Program-made: the position numbers and the translations under genes | Notes under the pieces: model-generated | Databases searched by the model: none | The model's input: the letters and a program-made list of their open reading frames with translations, nothing else | Told to the model about the DNA's origin: nothing | Part shown: positions 1 to 10,485 of the stretch, one piece after another | Numbering within the stretch: the first letter of the stretch is position 1 | Layout: each line of letters opens with the position of its first letter | Assembly: GCA_023614405.1 (NCBI GenBank) | Contig: CM042697.1 | Span: forward strand, 305,754,323 to 305,818,322 | Reading direction: 5' to 3' | From: Avena insularis | Taxonomy: Eukaryota; Streptophyta; Magnoliopsida; Poales; Poaceae | Length of the DNA: 64,000 nt

Positions 1-1260
1 GACTATGAGATATGGCAGATGGACGTCAAAATGGCTTTATTAAATGGAATCCTTACTGAGAACGTGTATATGATGCGGCCCGAAGGTTTTGTCGATCCAA
101 ACAATACTGGAAAGGTATGCTAACCTCAAAAGTCTATTTATGGGCTAAAGCAAGCATCTCGGAGTTGGAACATTCGATTTGATGAAGTTATAAAGGAGTT
201 TGGATTCATAAAAAACGAACAAGAACCTTGTATTTACAAGAAGTAAAGTGGGAGAGCGCTTGTATTTCTAATATTATATGTAGGTGACATATTGCTAATT
301 GTAAATGACATTCCTATGCTCGAGTCTGTTAAGACCTCATTGAAAACTAGTTTTTCGATGAAGGACTTAGGAGAAGCGGCATATATTCTAGGTATCAAGA
401 TCTATAGGGATAGATCAAGGAGGATAATTGGATTAAGCAAGAGTACATACATTGATAAAGTGTTGAAATGGTTCAACATGGAAGAGGCTAAGAAGGGGTT
501 CTTGCCCATGTCTCACGGCATTAAAATCAGCAAGACTTAGTGTCCTTCGACTACTGATAAGCGAGAGCGCATGAGTAGGGTTCCATATGCTTCGGCTGTT
601 GGATCCATCATGTATGCAATGACATGTTCTCGCCTAGATGTTTCCTATGCTTTAGGTGTTACGAGCAGATATCAGGCTGATCCAGGTGAAAGCCACTAGA
701 TAACGGTAAAGAATATCCTTAAGTACTTGAAAAGTACTAAGGATATGTTACTAGTTTATGGAGGTGAGGATGAACTTAGTGTAAAGGGTTACAAAGATAC
801 GAGTTACCTTAAGGACTCAGATGACTCCAAATTGCAACCAGGTTATGTGTTTGTCATGAATGGTGATGTTGTGAGCTGGAAAAGTTCCAAGAAAGATACG
901 GTGGCCTCCTCTTCAACATAAGCTTAATATATTGCCAACTCGATGGCTGCAAAGGAAGCTGTTTGGATTAGAAATTTCCTGATCACTCTTGGTGTGGTTC
1001 AGGACGCGTCCAATCCCTTGGACGTTTATTGTGACAACAATGGAGCTATTGCAAAAGCCAAGGAACCTAGACAACACCAGAAAAACAAACATATTCGCAT
1101 CCGTTACCATTAGATTGGTGAGTTCATTGAGGATGATAGTGTCATGATATACAAAATACATACGGACTTAAATGTTGTTGATCCCTTGACAAAGCCACTC
1201 CCGCAGCCCACGCATGAAGCACACACAAGAGCAATAGGTATTAGATACAATCTAGATTGA
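1..1260 (+). pseudogene. Copia polyprotein 3' part: reverse transcriptase and RNase H, decayed
   Basis: Frame 1 reads without a frameshift from the window edge to the TGA at 1258-1260. It gives the C-terminal half of a Ty1/Copia pol. RT motifs are visible (WQMDVKMALLNG near 20-55, YGLKQASRSW near 140-170), followed by the RNase H block ending in KIHTDLNVVDPLTKPLPQ (about 1153-1206). Seven internal stops break it: 121, 244, 538, 697, 919, 925 and 1111. The catalytic YVDD box reads YVGD (about 280-291). Gag, protease and integrase would lie left of the window. It ends 20 bp before an LTR, as expected for this family. Angela/BARE-type affiliation is inferred from the wording of the motifs. It cannot encode an active enzyme. 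Confidence 0.9.
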
Positions 1261-1265
1261 CTCTA

Positions 1266-1280
1266 GTGCAAGTGGAAGAC
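1266..1280 (+). other. Polypurine tract of the Copia element
   Basis: The purine-rich stretch GTGCAAGTGGAAGAC lies directly before the presumed LTR start TG at 1281. This is the position and wording seen in Angela/BARE-type Copia elements, where it primes plus-strand synthesis. Confidence 0.6.
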
Positions 1281-2582
1281 TGAAAAAAATATGTCCTAGA
1301 GGCAATCATAGAGATGATTATATTTCATGTGTATCCACGAGTTATTGTAATGTTCCTTAAATATCCATATATCAGGAAACTTGTATTGATTGGCAATTAT
1401 GTGAATTGTTTGTGAAACTCTTTACTTGTATGGTTTTCTAATAGTTGTCCCTAGTCGGAGTTCATGTGAGGATACACGTGAATATTAGACTAGCACATCG
1501 ATTGGTTGATGACTATGTTTCGCAAGTCATAGACATGGAGATGTCAAACCAATGATGTGGACACATATTATGAACATGGGGTTGGACTGACCCAACCTGA
1601 GACTGGCAATTATACTTGCAGCTCTCTCTACACATCGTGTATGTTTTGTCCTTAGGCCTGAGATTATCGCATGTACTTGAGATATGGATCGACCGATTTT
1701 GGGGCTATCAATCATTGCTCCGTAACTGGGTAGTTATAAAGGTAGATTTCGGGTTTATCCTGATATATGCCGCAAGACATTGGTCAATCAAGATAAGATT
1801 TTCTCTCTCTACTTGAGAGAGATATCTCTGGGCCCCTCGAGTGATCGGATCCAGAAATACATGGCCGTGCTATATACGGTTAAGAGTTAACCTAGTAAAG
1901 GGATTCCGAATCACAGTATCGAGAAAGAGAGGTCAGCTTGGAGCTAGACTAAATCTCGTGAAGCAAAGGGAAAGACATGTACTTAACCTTGTGATGGTTC
2001 GTCCGAATGATATTTATATGCATTTAGGACTTGGCACATCTTGCTAGAGGCCGCTATCAACTACTGACGGTGTAACTTTACTCGTGTCATGTCTATACGT
2101 CTATATATGAACCTATAGGGTCACACACTTAAGGGGCTGAAAGCCTAATAAGGATTGTATCCGAATTAGACTAGGCTTGGGCTACTAATGGGCTGCTAAT
2201 GTAGAAGCCCACTAGGAACGCCTATATAAAATAGGGTGAGGCGAGTTGACTAGGATAGAGCATTCCACCCAGCCACCACTCCTCTCACGCCTGTGTTGCA
2301 CGCGCGGACCTAGTAGTCCGGCGTCTGATGCCTCCACCCTGGACGTGTGAATACCTCGGAGGTACTGCAGCTGTAGCACTTGGACGAGCCGCGCAAAGGG
2401 GAGATGCTCGTGGGACGAGGACAAGGAGCAGACGTAGAACATCTACACTGGCCTGACGTTCTTCATCGAGTTTCGCAACTGCGCGTCTAGTGGTAATCTC
2501 GAGATCTATGACAACAGTATTCATGGTTTATGCGGTAGAATTTTTTTGTTTTTCTCTAGTGTAGCCTACCCGTATCCCTTCA
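1281..2582 (+). repeat. 3' LTR of the Copia element
   Basis: It starts TGAAAAAAATATGTCCTAGA, a degenerate version of the TGTTGGAAATATGCCC start of Angela-like LTRs, right after the polypurine tract. The right end is placed at the CA at 2581-2582, after a T-rich stretch and CGTATCCCTTCA. The end is uncertain by some tens of bases because the partner LTR and the target-site duplication are outside the window. Short reading frames inside it do not look like protein. Confidence 0.6.
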
Positions 2583-3243
2583 CAAAAATCATTAAATTCA
2601 AGTATACTTATTAAGTAATACTTTATTATCCTTGAAAACCACTAACATAAGTAAATTACCTATGGCCTCAATAGTGGTTCTCGAGAGCCTCCGAGTATGA
2701 ACATGAATATGTAATAGAAATATTATGTTTAAAATACATGCTATAGAACTAAGAAAGTAAGTAAATGTATTGTATTACTTCTTGACAATAACCATCCGGA
2801 AGAATTAGACAACAAACGTGACACATGAAGCACTTTGCCACGCCCAATGGTTTTAACACGTAAATGCAAATACTCAACAAAATATGAATGGAAAATACCT
2901 CCAAGTAATAGGCTACCATTGTCGTTTTTGTACAATGGTTATTCTGACATTGGTGAATAAAAAATGTAAAAAAGAAAACATGTACTCTCCGGTAAAATGT
3001 AATGAAAGATAATACCGACTGACTTCAATTGTTTGCCGGGAGTACCAAGGATAATTTATATCAATACACTAGATATTTACGTTTCTGAAATTTTCTAGGA
3101 AAACTTTAGTACTTCGATGTTCATACACTATATTGTTGTCTCTGATTGTTTCGCCTTTAGTATCTTGCTTACAGCGCAGTATGCACTCTGGAATCGGATA
3201 CATGAACTCTTGGGCAGCATAATCATGAACTTGTAAAATAGTA
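2583..3243. other. AT-rich intergenic DNA, nothing recognised
   Basis: The stretch between the Copia LTR and the first MITE has only short, low-quality reading frames (for example 2741-2935 and 3069-3281 on the minus strand) without recognisable motifs. Confidence 0.5.
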
Positions 3244-3367
3244 TTCCCTCTGTCCAAGAATAGATGTCTCAAATTTATCAAAATTTAAATGAATCTAGAC
3301 ACTATTTAGTATATAGATTCATCTAAAAATTGAAAAACCTAAGAAATTTATTGTTGGACGGAGGGAG
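3244..3367. mobile_element. Stowaway-type MITE (Tc1/Mariner)
   Basis: This 124-bp element has terminal inverted repeats TTCCCTCTGTCCAA and TTGGACGGAGGGAG, close to the CTCCCTCCGTCC ends of grass Stowaway MITEs. TA dinucleotides flank both ends (3242-3243, 3368-3369). The inner part is also partly palindromic (ATGAATCTAGACAC against TATAGATTCAT). It is non-coding and would have been moved by a mariner transposase in trans. Confidence 0.85.
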
Positions 3368-3369
3368 TA

Positions 3370-3451
3370 CTCTTTTTGGTTCATAATAAGTGTCGCTGAT
3401 TTAGTACAATGTTATACTAAATCAATGAAACTTATTATAGATCAAAGGAAG
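3370..3451. mobile_element. Second, degenerate Stowaway-type MITE
   Basis: It abuts the first MITE and shares its TA at 3368-3369. The sequence TCATAATAAGTGTCGCTGATTTAG is followed by a mirrored, diverged arm TAAATCAATGAAACTTATTATAGATC and ends AAAGGAAG before TA (3452-3453). The hairpin layout matches known small Stowaway families, but the TIRs have lost several bases. Confidence 0.65.
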
Positions 3452-3453
3452 TA

Positions 3454-4428
3454 CTTACATTTACTATAAGAGTTAGTGAAAAGTTTCAGTGCAAAATCAA
3501 GGAAAAGACTCAATTATTATCAGAAGTTCTTCCAATTGATGACACAAGAAGATCACATACAGGAAAAACACAACATATTCAAAGGAGGTTTATGTAGTAC
3601 ACCGTTTTGACTGGAACAGTTGATCATCACTTGTACTGTAGATTAGAACCTTGTACTAACTGAATAATATTAAATTCTGTCCTTTCCAACGATTGGTCTA
3701 TCATTTGGTTTCAGTGTTGTGATGTGCCTATTTTAAAACGAGCAAATAACAAAGACAGATTGAACATAAGTTTTCTCCTTATATCAATGTAACATGCATT
3801 TGTAACATGATGAACTAGTCGGTGCTAATTGGGATAGTAAATTTCCATAAAGTAATGCTTATGTATTTACAGAACATTGAATTGGGTAAGCGCATATTTT
3901 ACCATCCCAAAACAATATAGCAGAACATCAACGACACTCTCTTTATGTCATGTTAAAGCCAGCAATTGTTCCAAATGCTATGGAGCTTCTTGAACTAACT
4001 GTGTTGGATTGCTATGTAGGACAAAAGCAACTTAGAGCCTAATTATTGTTTGCTTGAATGAGTAAGTAGCTCATCTAGTGCGTATACATCCTAGTGTCCT
4101 CTTTAAAGTTTAAAGTTAAACTTATATATGTCATAAGAACTTCTACAGAACTGTGGACTGAAAGATCAATCTAATTATGTCGTCAACCTGACTGAAAGAG
4201 AATAGCAACACTACTTTTCAGAAAGATCTACGTTTTACCTGGTAATATTATCAATTAATAGCAGTTCAGCATGGTGCACAACGGTCTTTGCATCGGACCT
4301 AGAACATCTCTCGTGTGCACCTTCATAGGCCGCGTACTTGCCGACACCTTCTCCTGTCAAACTCCAACTGAAACTAATCGACCACCTGACTGAGGAAACC
4401 TGAAAACTCACAATTTAAGATCAATAAT
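3454..4428. other. Intergenic DNA, nothing recognised
   Basis: AT-rich sequence with stops in every frame. I see no TIRs, LTR ends or protein-like frames before the CACTA terminus. Confidence 0.5.
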
Positions 4429-5400
4429 CACTACAAGAAAAATCGTGGTTAAAGGCCCAGTTTTTTGTGGTTCAAAAGGCTTCTACGACGGATGTCCTTC
4501 GTGGTAGAGACCCGTCACAAATGCATATACCATAGTTTTTTTCGACCGTGGCAAATCGCACCTTTCAACCACGAAAAGTCGTTCCGTCGTAGATCTATTC
4601 GCCAGTCGCGTTGACTGCTGATGTCATGCAAACAGCCACGTGGCGAACACCGTTAAAGGGTATTTAACGCTGTTAACTTTCAGTAAAACCATGGTAGAAG
4701 ACAGGGCCAGCCATAGCCTGATAATTATTAAGTGGGCCGGCATATTATGCGAGCCCAACAGAAAGGCGGCCCTTTATTGTTTCGTTCTACACCTTTTGAA
4801 TTAGGCCCATTTGTGCTGCCAGCTACGTCCCGTAAAATTTCCGACCCGTTATTGTTTTGACCAACGCTGTTTGAAATGGGCCCATCTGTGCGGTCCATAA
4901 ACCATCAGACCCGTTACTGTTTCGTCCTTTACTATTTGAAGCCATTTGGCCAGCCCGTTTTGGTCCATAAACTTTTGGGCCCATTACTGTATAGTCATGC
5001 ACTATTTAAAATGGCCCATTTAAGTTGCCAACAGTGGCCTATAAACTTTCGGGCCTGTTACTATTGCGGTTAAAGTAGGCCGGCCTGGCTCAATACTGCG
5101 CGGCCCATTAGTCGCCCGCTATAGTCTGACCGTTACTGTTACGGCCCGTGGTCGGTCAGTTACTGTTCTGGCCTCTTACTGTTCTGATATTTTTATTGTT
5201 CGGGTTTTTTACTGTTTGGGTCTTTTATTGTTCTGGTCTTTTTCTGTTCTGGCCTTTTATTGTTACTGTAGGTTACTATTCTCGCCTTTTCATATTTAAC
5301 GGATATAGGTAATAGCCCGCTACTACATGGTGGCATGGAAGGCCCGTCACTATTGATTGGCGGCCCATCAAGGGATGTAAAATCCTGTGCAAATTAGGGC
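4429..5400. mobile_element. CACTA (En/Spm) transposon end with subterminal repeats
   Basis: The sequence CACTACAAGAAAAATC at 4429 is the canonical outer end of plant CACTA transposons, preceded by the possible 3-bp target AAT (4426-4428). Behind it lie short subterminal words such as CTACGACGGA and CGTGGTAGAGACCCGTCAC. From about 4740 there is a long run of GGCCCRTTACTGTT-like repeats. The opposite terminus (TTTCTTGTAGTG) was not found downstream, so the element is truncated, decayed or interrupted. The right limit given is only the end of the repeat array. Confidence 0.6.
4740..5350 (+). repeat. Array of degenerate GGCCC-TTACTGTT subterminal repeats
   Basis: Roughly twenty copies of a GGCCCRTTACTGTT-like word (variants GACCCGTTATTGTTTT, GGCCTGTTACTATT, GGTCTTTTTCTGTT) recur at short, irregular spacing. 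CACTA transposases bind arrays of short subterminal repeats, which is the likely role. The motif becomes more T-rich towards the inner end. Confidence 0.6.
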
Positions 5401-5565
5401 ATATTCCTAGTATTATATTATTACAATCCTGAAACTGTGGAAAAAACTTATAACTGTAAAAATAGTAAATTATTACAGGACAGAAAAAATCCGTAGCTCA
5501 AACAACATCTTCGTAGTACAACACAACTAATAAACAATACAATCTCGGTTTAAAAAAAGTTACTT

Positions 5566-5823
5566 TTAGGAATCTCGCATCGCCTCACATGTAACGTCGG
5601 GCTTACCACATGACTTGCTAAGGAGATTGTTGAGTAATTTCTCTGTCAAAGCTTGCCTGTTCTTCAACTCAGATAACTCATTATGTACTGTGAAGACTAC
5701 TGCATATGTTCTATTGGTTTCCTGTCCAACTACATCAAGTGCATCTTGAAGTGCAGCTCCAAAAAATCTTTCTGCTGGAATGTATGGAATAGTCGACATT
5801 GTGTACATACGTGAGCAATACAC
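5566..5823 (-). CDS. Possible fragment of a transposon-borne protein, 85 aa
   Basis: The minus-strand frame of 85 residues has a protein-like composition with an amphipathic middle (LQDALDVVGQETNRTYAVVF, then HNELSELKNRQALTEKLLNN) that could form a short coiled coil. I do not recognise a domain. It lies about 1.1 kb inside the CACTA end, so it may be the last exon of a transposon gene. No second exon was identified, and chance ORF status cannot be excluded. Confidence 0.3.
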   Translation of the reverse strand: MYCSRMYTMSTIPYIPAERFFGAALQDALDVVGQETNRTYAVVFTVHNELSELKNRQALTEKLLNNLLSKSCGKPDVTCEAMRDS

Positions 5824-7500
5824 ACTATCACTGCTGATCTACACTTGAAGTAGTTGTTTTATGTTCTGCCTTTTTATTTATATATGCAACCTAAAACAAA
5901 AACAAATGTCTTATATCGTCATTACCAAGGAAAACAAAAACCAAAGAATTTCAAATCGGGCCTTTTGTAAAAGGAAGAAGGCAACTAGTAGCAGTAGGGC
6001 CTAATACATCTCTATCTTATGGAATAACTGGAAAAGTCGACTTTATAGAGGGTTGGGATCGTGTGCAACTGTCACTTCTGCTCTATGAAATTACTACTCT
6101 ACTTGATGAAGGCCGAAACTAAGATAAAATAAGTTACATTATACGAAGGAAAAAAAACTACCTGTTTATTCTCGAAAGATTATTTTGGTCTGATATAGCA
6201 ATGTAAGCACTCAACCCAAGGACCTCAAGCAAACTGATCAAAGTAGAATGCACGATTTATGGATGTAATAAATCCATCGACTGGGAGCTCATTAAACTGA
6301 TAGAGAAGCATTTACCTAAAACAAAATAAGCATTTAACCATTGTGGCTGATATTACCTAGCCTACTCAATGTGCAGTTGGATCTGAATCTTAGATAGGTG
6401 AAATTGTTGTAATCATCGAAAAACTACTATAACTCAGTTAAAATAGAAATAGAACAATATTAGCCTCTAATAGACTAGCCAAATCATTTTAGAGAAATGA
6501 TGAAACAATCTATCAAACAGTTTGGTTCATAAACAGTCAGATTATTTACATTTTTTGATTGTCTGCCCAAAGACCAATTGAACTATCGTGTGCGTCGTAT
6601 TAAAATAGCCAGACAAGTGGCATATACCAGAGTGAGATTTGAAGTGAACGGTTGATTATGATCCTTTTGTTTCTGTTATATTGGACTTCTTTGCAAATCT
6701 GGCCTTGTTCTAACTAATCATCCTAGTGCCTCCGACAAAAATAAAACTAAACTAGACTAAATGGCATGAAACCAGGGGACTTAAACCTTAAAAAGGGGAG
6801 AGAGGGTGCTTACAGTAGCTCTATGTAGAGTCTCACGGTTGCTTATATGGTTACAGGTATGTTCATTGACGATGTCTGCTGCATCATGTAATTGGACTGG
6901 TGATCTCCATACTTTAGTGTTGGGCCTCTACATAAAGGTGCAGCGGATAGTAAACACAAAAAGGTTCCAATCTGAAAGATGTAAGCATGAAGTGATAGAA
7001 AAGGAATAGATACTTACTAGAATATAGGGACCCTTCATTCTACGTTTTACAGTGAAAATTTCACATGTTAATCGTGTAACAACAACAAACTATTAGGAAT
7101 CATGGGGTAAGCAAAATCAAATAAAACTGACCTATTACTGGAAGTAGTATAACAAATGTAAACATGTACTGTACAGATAAGAGAACAACACTAGGCACGA
7201 AATAATAGTTAATGTCATAGCATACGCCGAACCAGAGAGAAATTATAATGGGATCACTTATGGGCGGGTACTTTAATAAAAGAGATAGTGGAAACAAATG
7301 TGTTCACCATTCACTGGCTTATATTTCGCCATGACATACAAAATCACAGTTCAACGCCTTACAGTTAAACCTTACTACAAAGTTTATTTCAGAAGATACG
7401 GATAACAAGTATAGCACTTGTAAGTTACTACAAAAGTAGCTCAAATACAAAATACAGTTAACAGATCCATATTTATCATACGAAAATCATAGTTGATCTA
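5824..7500. other. Possible CACTA interior or intergenic DNA
   Basis: AT-rich sequence with no reading frame showing TNP2 or other transposase motifs. If the CACTA element extends this far, its transposase gene has been lost. Confidence 0.4.
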
Positions 7501-7835
7501 GTTTCTTGAGTTGAGACGGCATTTAGGCATCCTGGGTGGTTACGTTGAGGTTGCCGAGAGTGCTGTGGTTGCGGTGCTTGTGGATGAAGGTGACGCAGAA
7601 GAGGGGTTGCTCCGAGTGCCAGAAGATAGTGGCGAAGAAGTAGATTCCTGGCGGTGCTTGTGGAAGCATAACATGGGTTGCTCCGAGCGCCGGATGACAG
7701 CGGCTAATAAGAAGATTTAGGGCAAGGTGGTGAAGGTTAGATCTAGGGTTAGGGTTTTTTGTAGGGCTTGCCAAGCTACGAGCGAGGATTGTGTGTGTGG
7801 GGGGGCAGGGGGAAGGTAGGGCTATAGAGGTAGTG
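7501..7835. other. GC-richer island of gene-like composition, unassigned
   Basis: The stretch is clearly richer in G and C than its surroundings. It has two similar blocks (GGGTTGCTCCGAGTGCCAGA and GGGTTGCTCCGAGCGCCGGA, about 7603 and 7675), that is, an internal duplication. The 69-codon plus frame (7511-7720) and 83-codon minus frame (7523-7774) overlap. Neither shows a known domain. It may be an old exon or a transposon 5' leader: the minus strand reads CTAACCCTAGATCTAACC just outside the frame. Confidence 0.3.
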
Positions 7836-8574
7836 AACCAGGAAATTACAATTGAAGCCCCGATGAACCGCCTTAACTAGGGTGGAAAGTGAATTCCAGT
7901 ATATTTGAAACCTAGGGGCGCATAATATTTTGGGGATAGGCGGAGATTTTCCCGCTCAACTAAATCTAAGCCATACTCCCTGAAATCAAAGGCAGTCACA
8001 TTGCTGATCATCCATGACCCATGTTTAGAAATTAAGGCCCCATTTGGCCTCTAACTATTGATCATCCATGGCTCATATTGGCTCGCTTCATATATTAAGG
8101 TCCCGTTTGGCATCCAAGTATTTTTAAAGTATTTAGAGAAATTTTTGTTTTCTGAATAAACTAAAGTATTAAATATCTTTTATTGTTTGGATCCAGCAAA
8201 AAATATGATTTTAAACCGAACTATTCTCCAAATCTATGTTTTTTAAGAATTTGAGAAAGAGGTCAGAACCCTTTTAAGAAACTAAGAGAGAAAGCTAAAG
8301 TATTGCTTTGGTAGGTACTAAAATATTATGGCATTGATATATTTTCTTATTATATCCATTCATCACATGATGATGCGTATGAAAATTTTGTCACCAAGAC
8401 AAGTAGTGATCCCGAAAATTACGATTGAAGCACCAACCAAGTTGACTAAATTTGAATTTATCCATAGTCCAGGTAATAATAGTAGATTGTTAGGCTGGTG
8501 GGGCTGGGGAATCGGGTGTAATAATAAAGCACCATGATCTTTAAAACAATAAAGCATCTTTTATCGATTAATTT
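7836..8574. other. Intergenic DNA with MITE-like end sequences
   Basis: Two words resembling TIR-transposon ends (AAGGCCCCATTTGGCCTC at about 8034 and AAGGTCCCGTTTGGCATCC at about 8098) lie 64 bp apart in the same orientation. The matching inverted ends were not found, so no element is called. Confidence 0.35.
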
Positions 8575-8862
8575 TAAACCACTATGGTTGGAAATGTTCA
8601 AACTTCTATTTGAAGAAAAAATTGGGAATCCGCTATTCGATTTAGGTGAATAATCTAGTGCGTCTGAGCGACGACATCTAACCACCCATAAGGTAGGCAA
8701 CGACGGTGTTTCCATCACAAAAAATGTGAAAGTCACTAGGTCCCACAAGTATTTTGTCCTCGCGACTCTTATTGTCCCTTCGTGCTCATTGATTAATGCG
8801 GCCACGTTTTCCTTTAGAATCTTGAAAAGTTGTTTGGTCATGCACATATAGCATATCCTATG
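8575..8862 (+). repeat. Diverged tandem duplication, copy 1
   Basis: This ~290-bp segment recurs about 600 bp downstream (9176-9472). Shared landmarks in the same order are GTGAATAATCTAGTGCG, CTCATTGATTAATGCGGCCA and GTTGTTTGGTCATGCACATA. The frame at 8458-8847 (minus, 129 aa) runs through it but is not preserved in the second copy, so I do not call it coding. Confidence 0.75.
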
Positions 8863-9175
8863 AAGTACAGTAGTATAACATACATAGATCGCAATTGATT
8901 AGTCAATCTAATTACTATTGTTCATATTTAAAAAGAACAAATTATTGGGTTTTAGAGCATGTCCACAATGTTTGTATATTGAATTTCTAAAAGGTAGCTA
9001 TAGGAAGAGGAACATGAAGGTACGTCAATGGAACCAAATTTCTGATTTCCTAGCCTTTCTATAAGCATTTATTAGTGATTTTCCTTCATAGCAAAAATCA
9101 TGTCTACATGACAGTGACATGTGGGGTCAACCACTCGGTCACCCAATAAATATGACCCCTTTATCAATAAATTTT

Positions 9176-9472
9176 GAAACACTGTGACTAGAAGTGTTCA
9201 ACCTTAGGTTTAAAAGAATTTTTTCGGAACACACTATTCCGCTAACGTGAATAATCTAGTGCGCCTGAGCAATGACAACAAAACCATCCATCAGGTAAGC
9301 AATGACAATGTTTTCATAAAAAACCTAAAAAAATGTTGAGTTTTTAGGCCCCACAAGTAATATGTCCTCACAACTCTTATGTCCATTCACGCTCATTGAT
9401 TAATGCGGCCATATTATTCCTTGAGATTATCTGAAAGTTGTTTGGTCATGCACATACAACATCATTTCCTAT
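9176..9472 (+). repeat. Diverged tandem duplication, copy 2
   Basis: Second copy of the segment at 8575-8862, with many substitutions and small indels. The shared landmarks keep their order. The spacer between copies (8863-9175) contains nothing recognised. Confidence 0.75.
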
Positions 9473-9554
9473 GTTTTGGAATTATAGAAAGTGGCACGTG
9501 ACTTTCGTGCAAATATTTTCTCTATATAGTGTACGAGTAACTTTGAACAATAAA

Positions 9555-9670
9555 AATTGAATCAAGAAAGGCAAATCCCAACAATGTTGACCGTTGGATA
9601 TTATTTTCCATTCTAGCATGCAGAAGATTCTATTGATAGCCCTTGGCACAATAAATGTTACACACAAACC
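9555..9670 (+). repeat. Dispersed leader repeat, copy 1 of 3
   Basis: The words CCGTTGGATATTATTTTCCATTC, AGAAGATTCTATTGATAG and GCACAAT recur in the same order at 13481-13604 and 17201-17330. This copy is not followed by the ~0.5-kb repeat units that follow the other two. TATA-like CTATATAGTGTAC lies just upstream (about 9523), as it does at 17172. Confidence 0.7.
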
Positions 9671-9718
9671 CAAAAGATCCTAATGATATGTTATACTTTT
9701 ATTATCTTAGCATACCCT

Positions 9719-9946
9719 ACTATATAGTGTACCAACCGTTCGATCTTTTTTCAAAGGTGGAAGGGAACTGCCAGGCTGCTCCTACGGCACGTGGTAACAT
9801 TTGGATGTCCCGAAAAAGCCTTTTTAAGCGGCCATAGACAACGACCACCTCTCCCCATTGAGGCACGACGCACACACCGAAGAACTTTCTCTCTGTCTCT
9901 CCCCTTCCCCTCCCTTTAGGTCGGCCAATCCACCACACACACAAAA
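9719..9946 (+). promoter_or_regulatory. Putative promoter and 5' leader of the 9947 gene
   Basis: CTATATAGTGTACC at about 9719 could serve as a TATA box. Before the ATG at 9947 there is a pyrimidine-rich leader (TCTCTCTGTCTCTCCCCTTC, near 9888-9907) and then CACACACACAAAA directly upstream of the start, a common layout for plant 5' UTRs. This is inference from composition only. Confidence 0.4.
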
Positions 9947-10485
9947 ATGTCATGCAACTGCTTTGATCAGTGCACCTCCGTTGACAAGTCCAACGCACGG
10001 GCCAACGGGGATATCAGTCCCTACCATGGTGATAGCAGGGAGTCTGTTGATGGGTCGTACTATTCCGACACACCGGAAGGTAATTTTTTCGACGAGGACC
10101 CTGCTTACCGTCATCTGATGGAGGGGCGCCACCAGAGAGCATGGAGGAGGAGGATGGTTTATATTTCATGTATGACGGACCCGTCATCTTCAAGAAGAGT
10201 TCACTCGATCCATCCTTCTTTGGCAAGAAGAAAAGGAAGAAGGAGGATGGGGGGTCGAAAGATCTATGGCCACATCTCTAGGTACGAGACGTCATCTCTA
10301 AGAATAGTGCACTCTATCCCTTCTTCACTGGCAATAAGAAGAGGAAGGAGAACGAGGCAGGAGCCTTGAAGAAGAAGAAGAAGATGGCGAGAGCCGGGGG
10401 ATGCCACGGGAAGCGGAAGGATGACGCCAACAGGAAGGTGACATCAGAAGGATACATGTCCAAGAAGAAGAAGTATTATGATTAA
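9947..10485 (+). pseudogene. Frameshifted unknown gene: acidic N-terminus, lysine-rich tail
   Basis: It starts at ATG 9947 in a good plant context. The first frame gives an acidic, Ser/Asp-rich segment (DGSYYSDTPEGNFFDEDPAY). Protein-like reading then moves back one base near 10108-10125 into the frame of ATG 10141 (MEEEDGLYFMYDGPVIFKKS), which suggests a 1-bp deletion. That frame meets TAG at 10279-10281 and then continues open through KKRK- and KKKKK-type basic clusters (possible nuclear localisation signals) to TAA at 10483-10485. Two ~25-residue stretches, around GPVIFKKSSLDPSFFGKKKR and RDVISKNSALYPFFTGNKKR, are internal repeats. I do not recognise the family. The TAG sits in TCTAG|GTACGAG and might alternatively lie at an exon edge. 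Confidence 0.5.

Noticed and set aside
1..1260. RIP-like or deamination-driven mutation of the Copia fragment
   Set aside because: At least four of the seven stops need transversions from the expected codons, so ordinary neutral decay explains them better.
8034..8120. hAT- or Harbinger-type MITE starting GGCCCCATTTGG or GGTCCCGTTTGG
   Set aside because: No inverted partner end or target-site duplication was found within a reasonable distance.
8458..8847. 129-codon minus-strand frame
   Set aside because: It crosses a duplicated non-coding segment, is not open in the second copy, and the translation has no recognisable domain.
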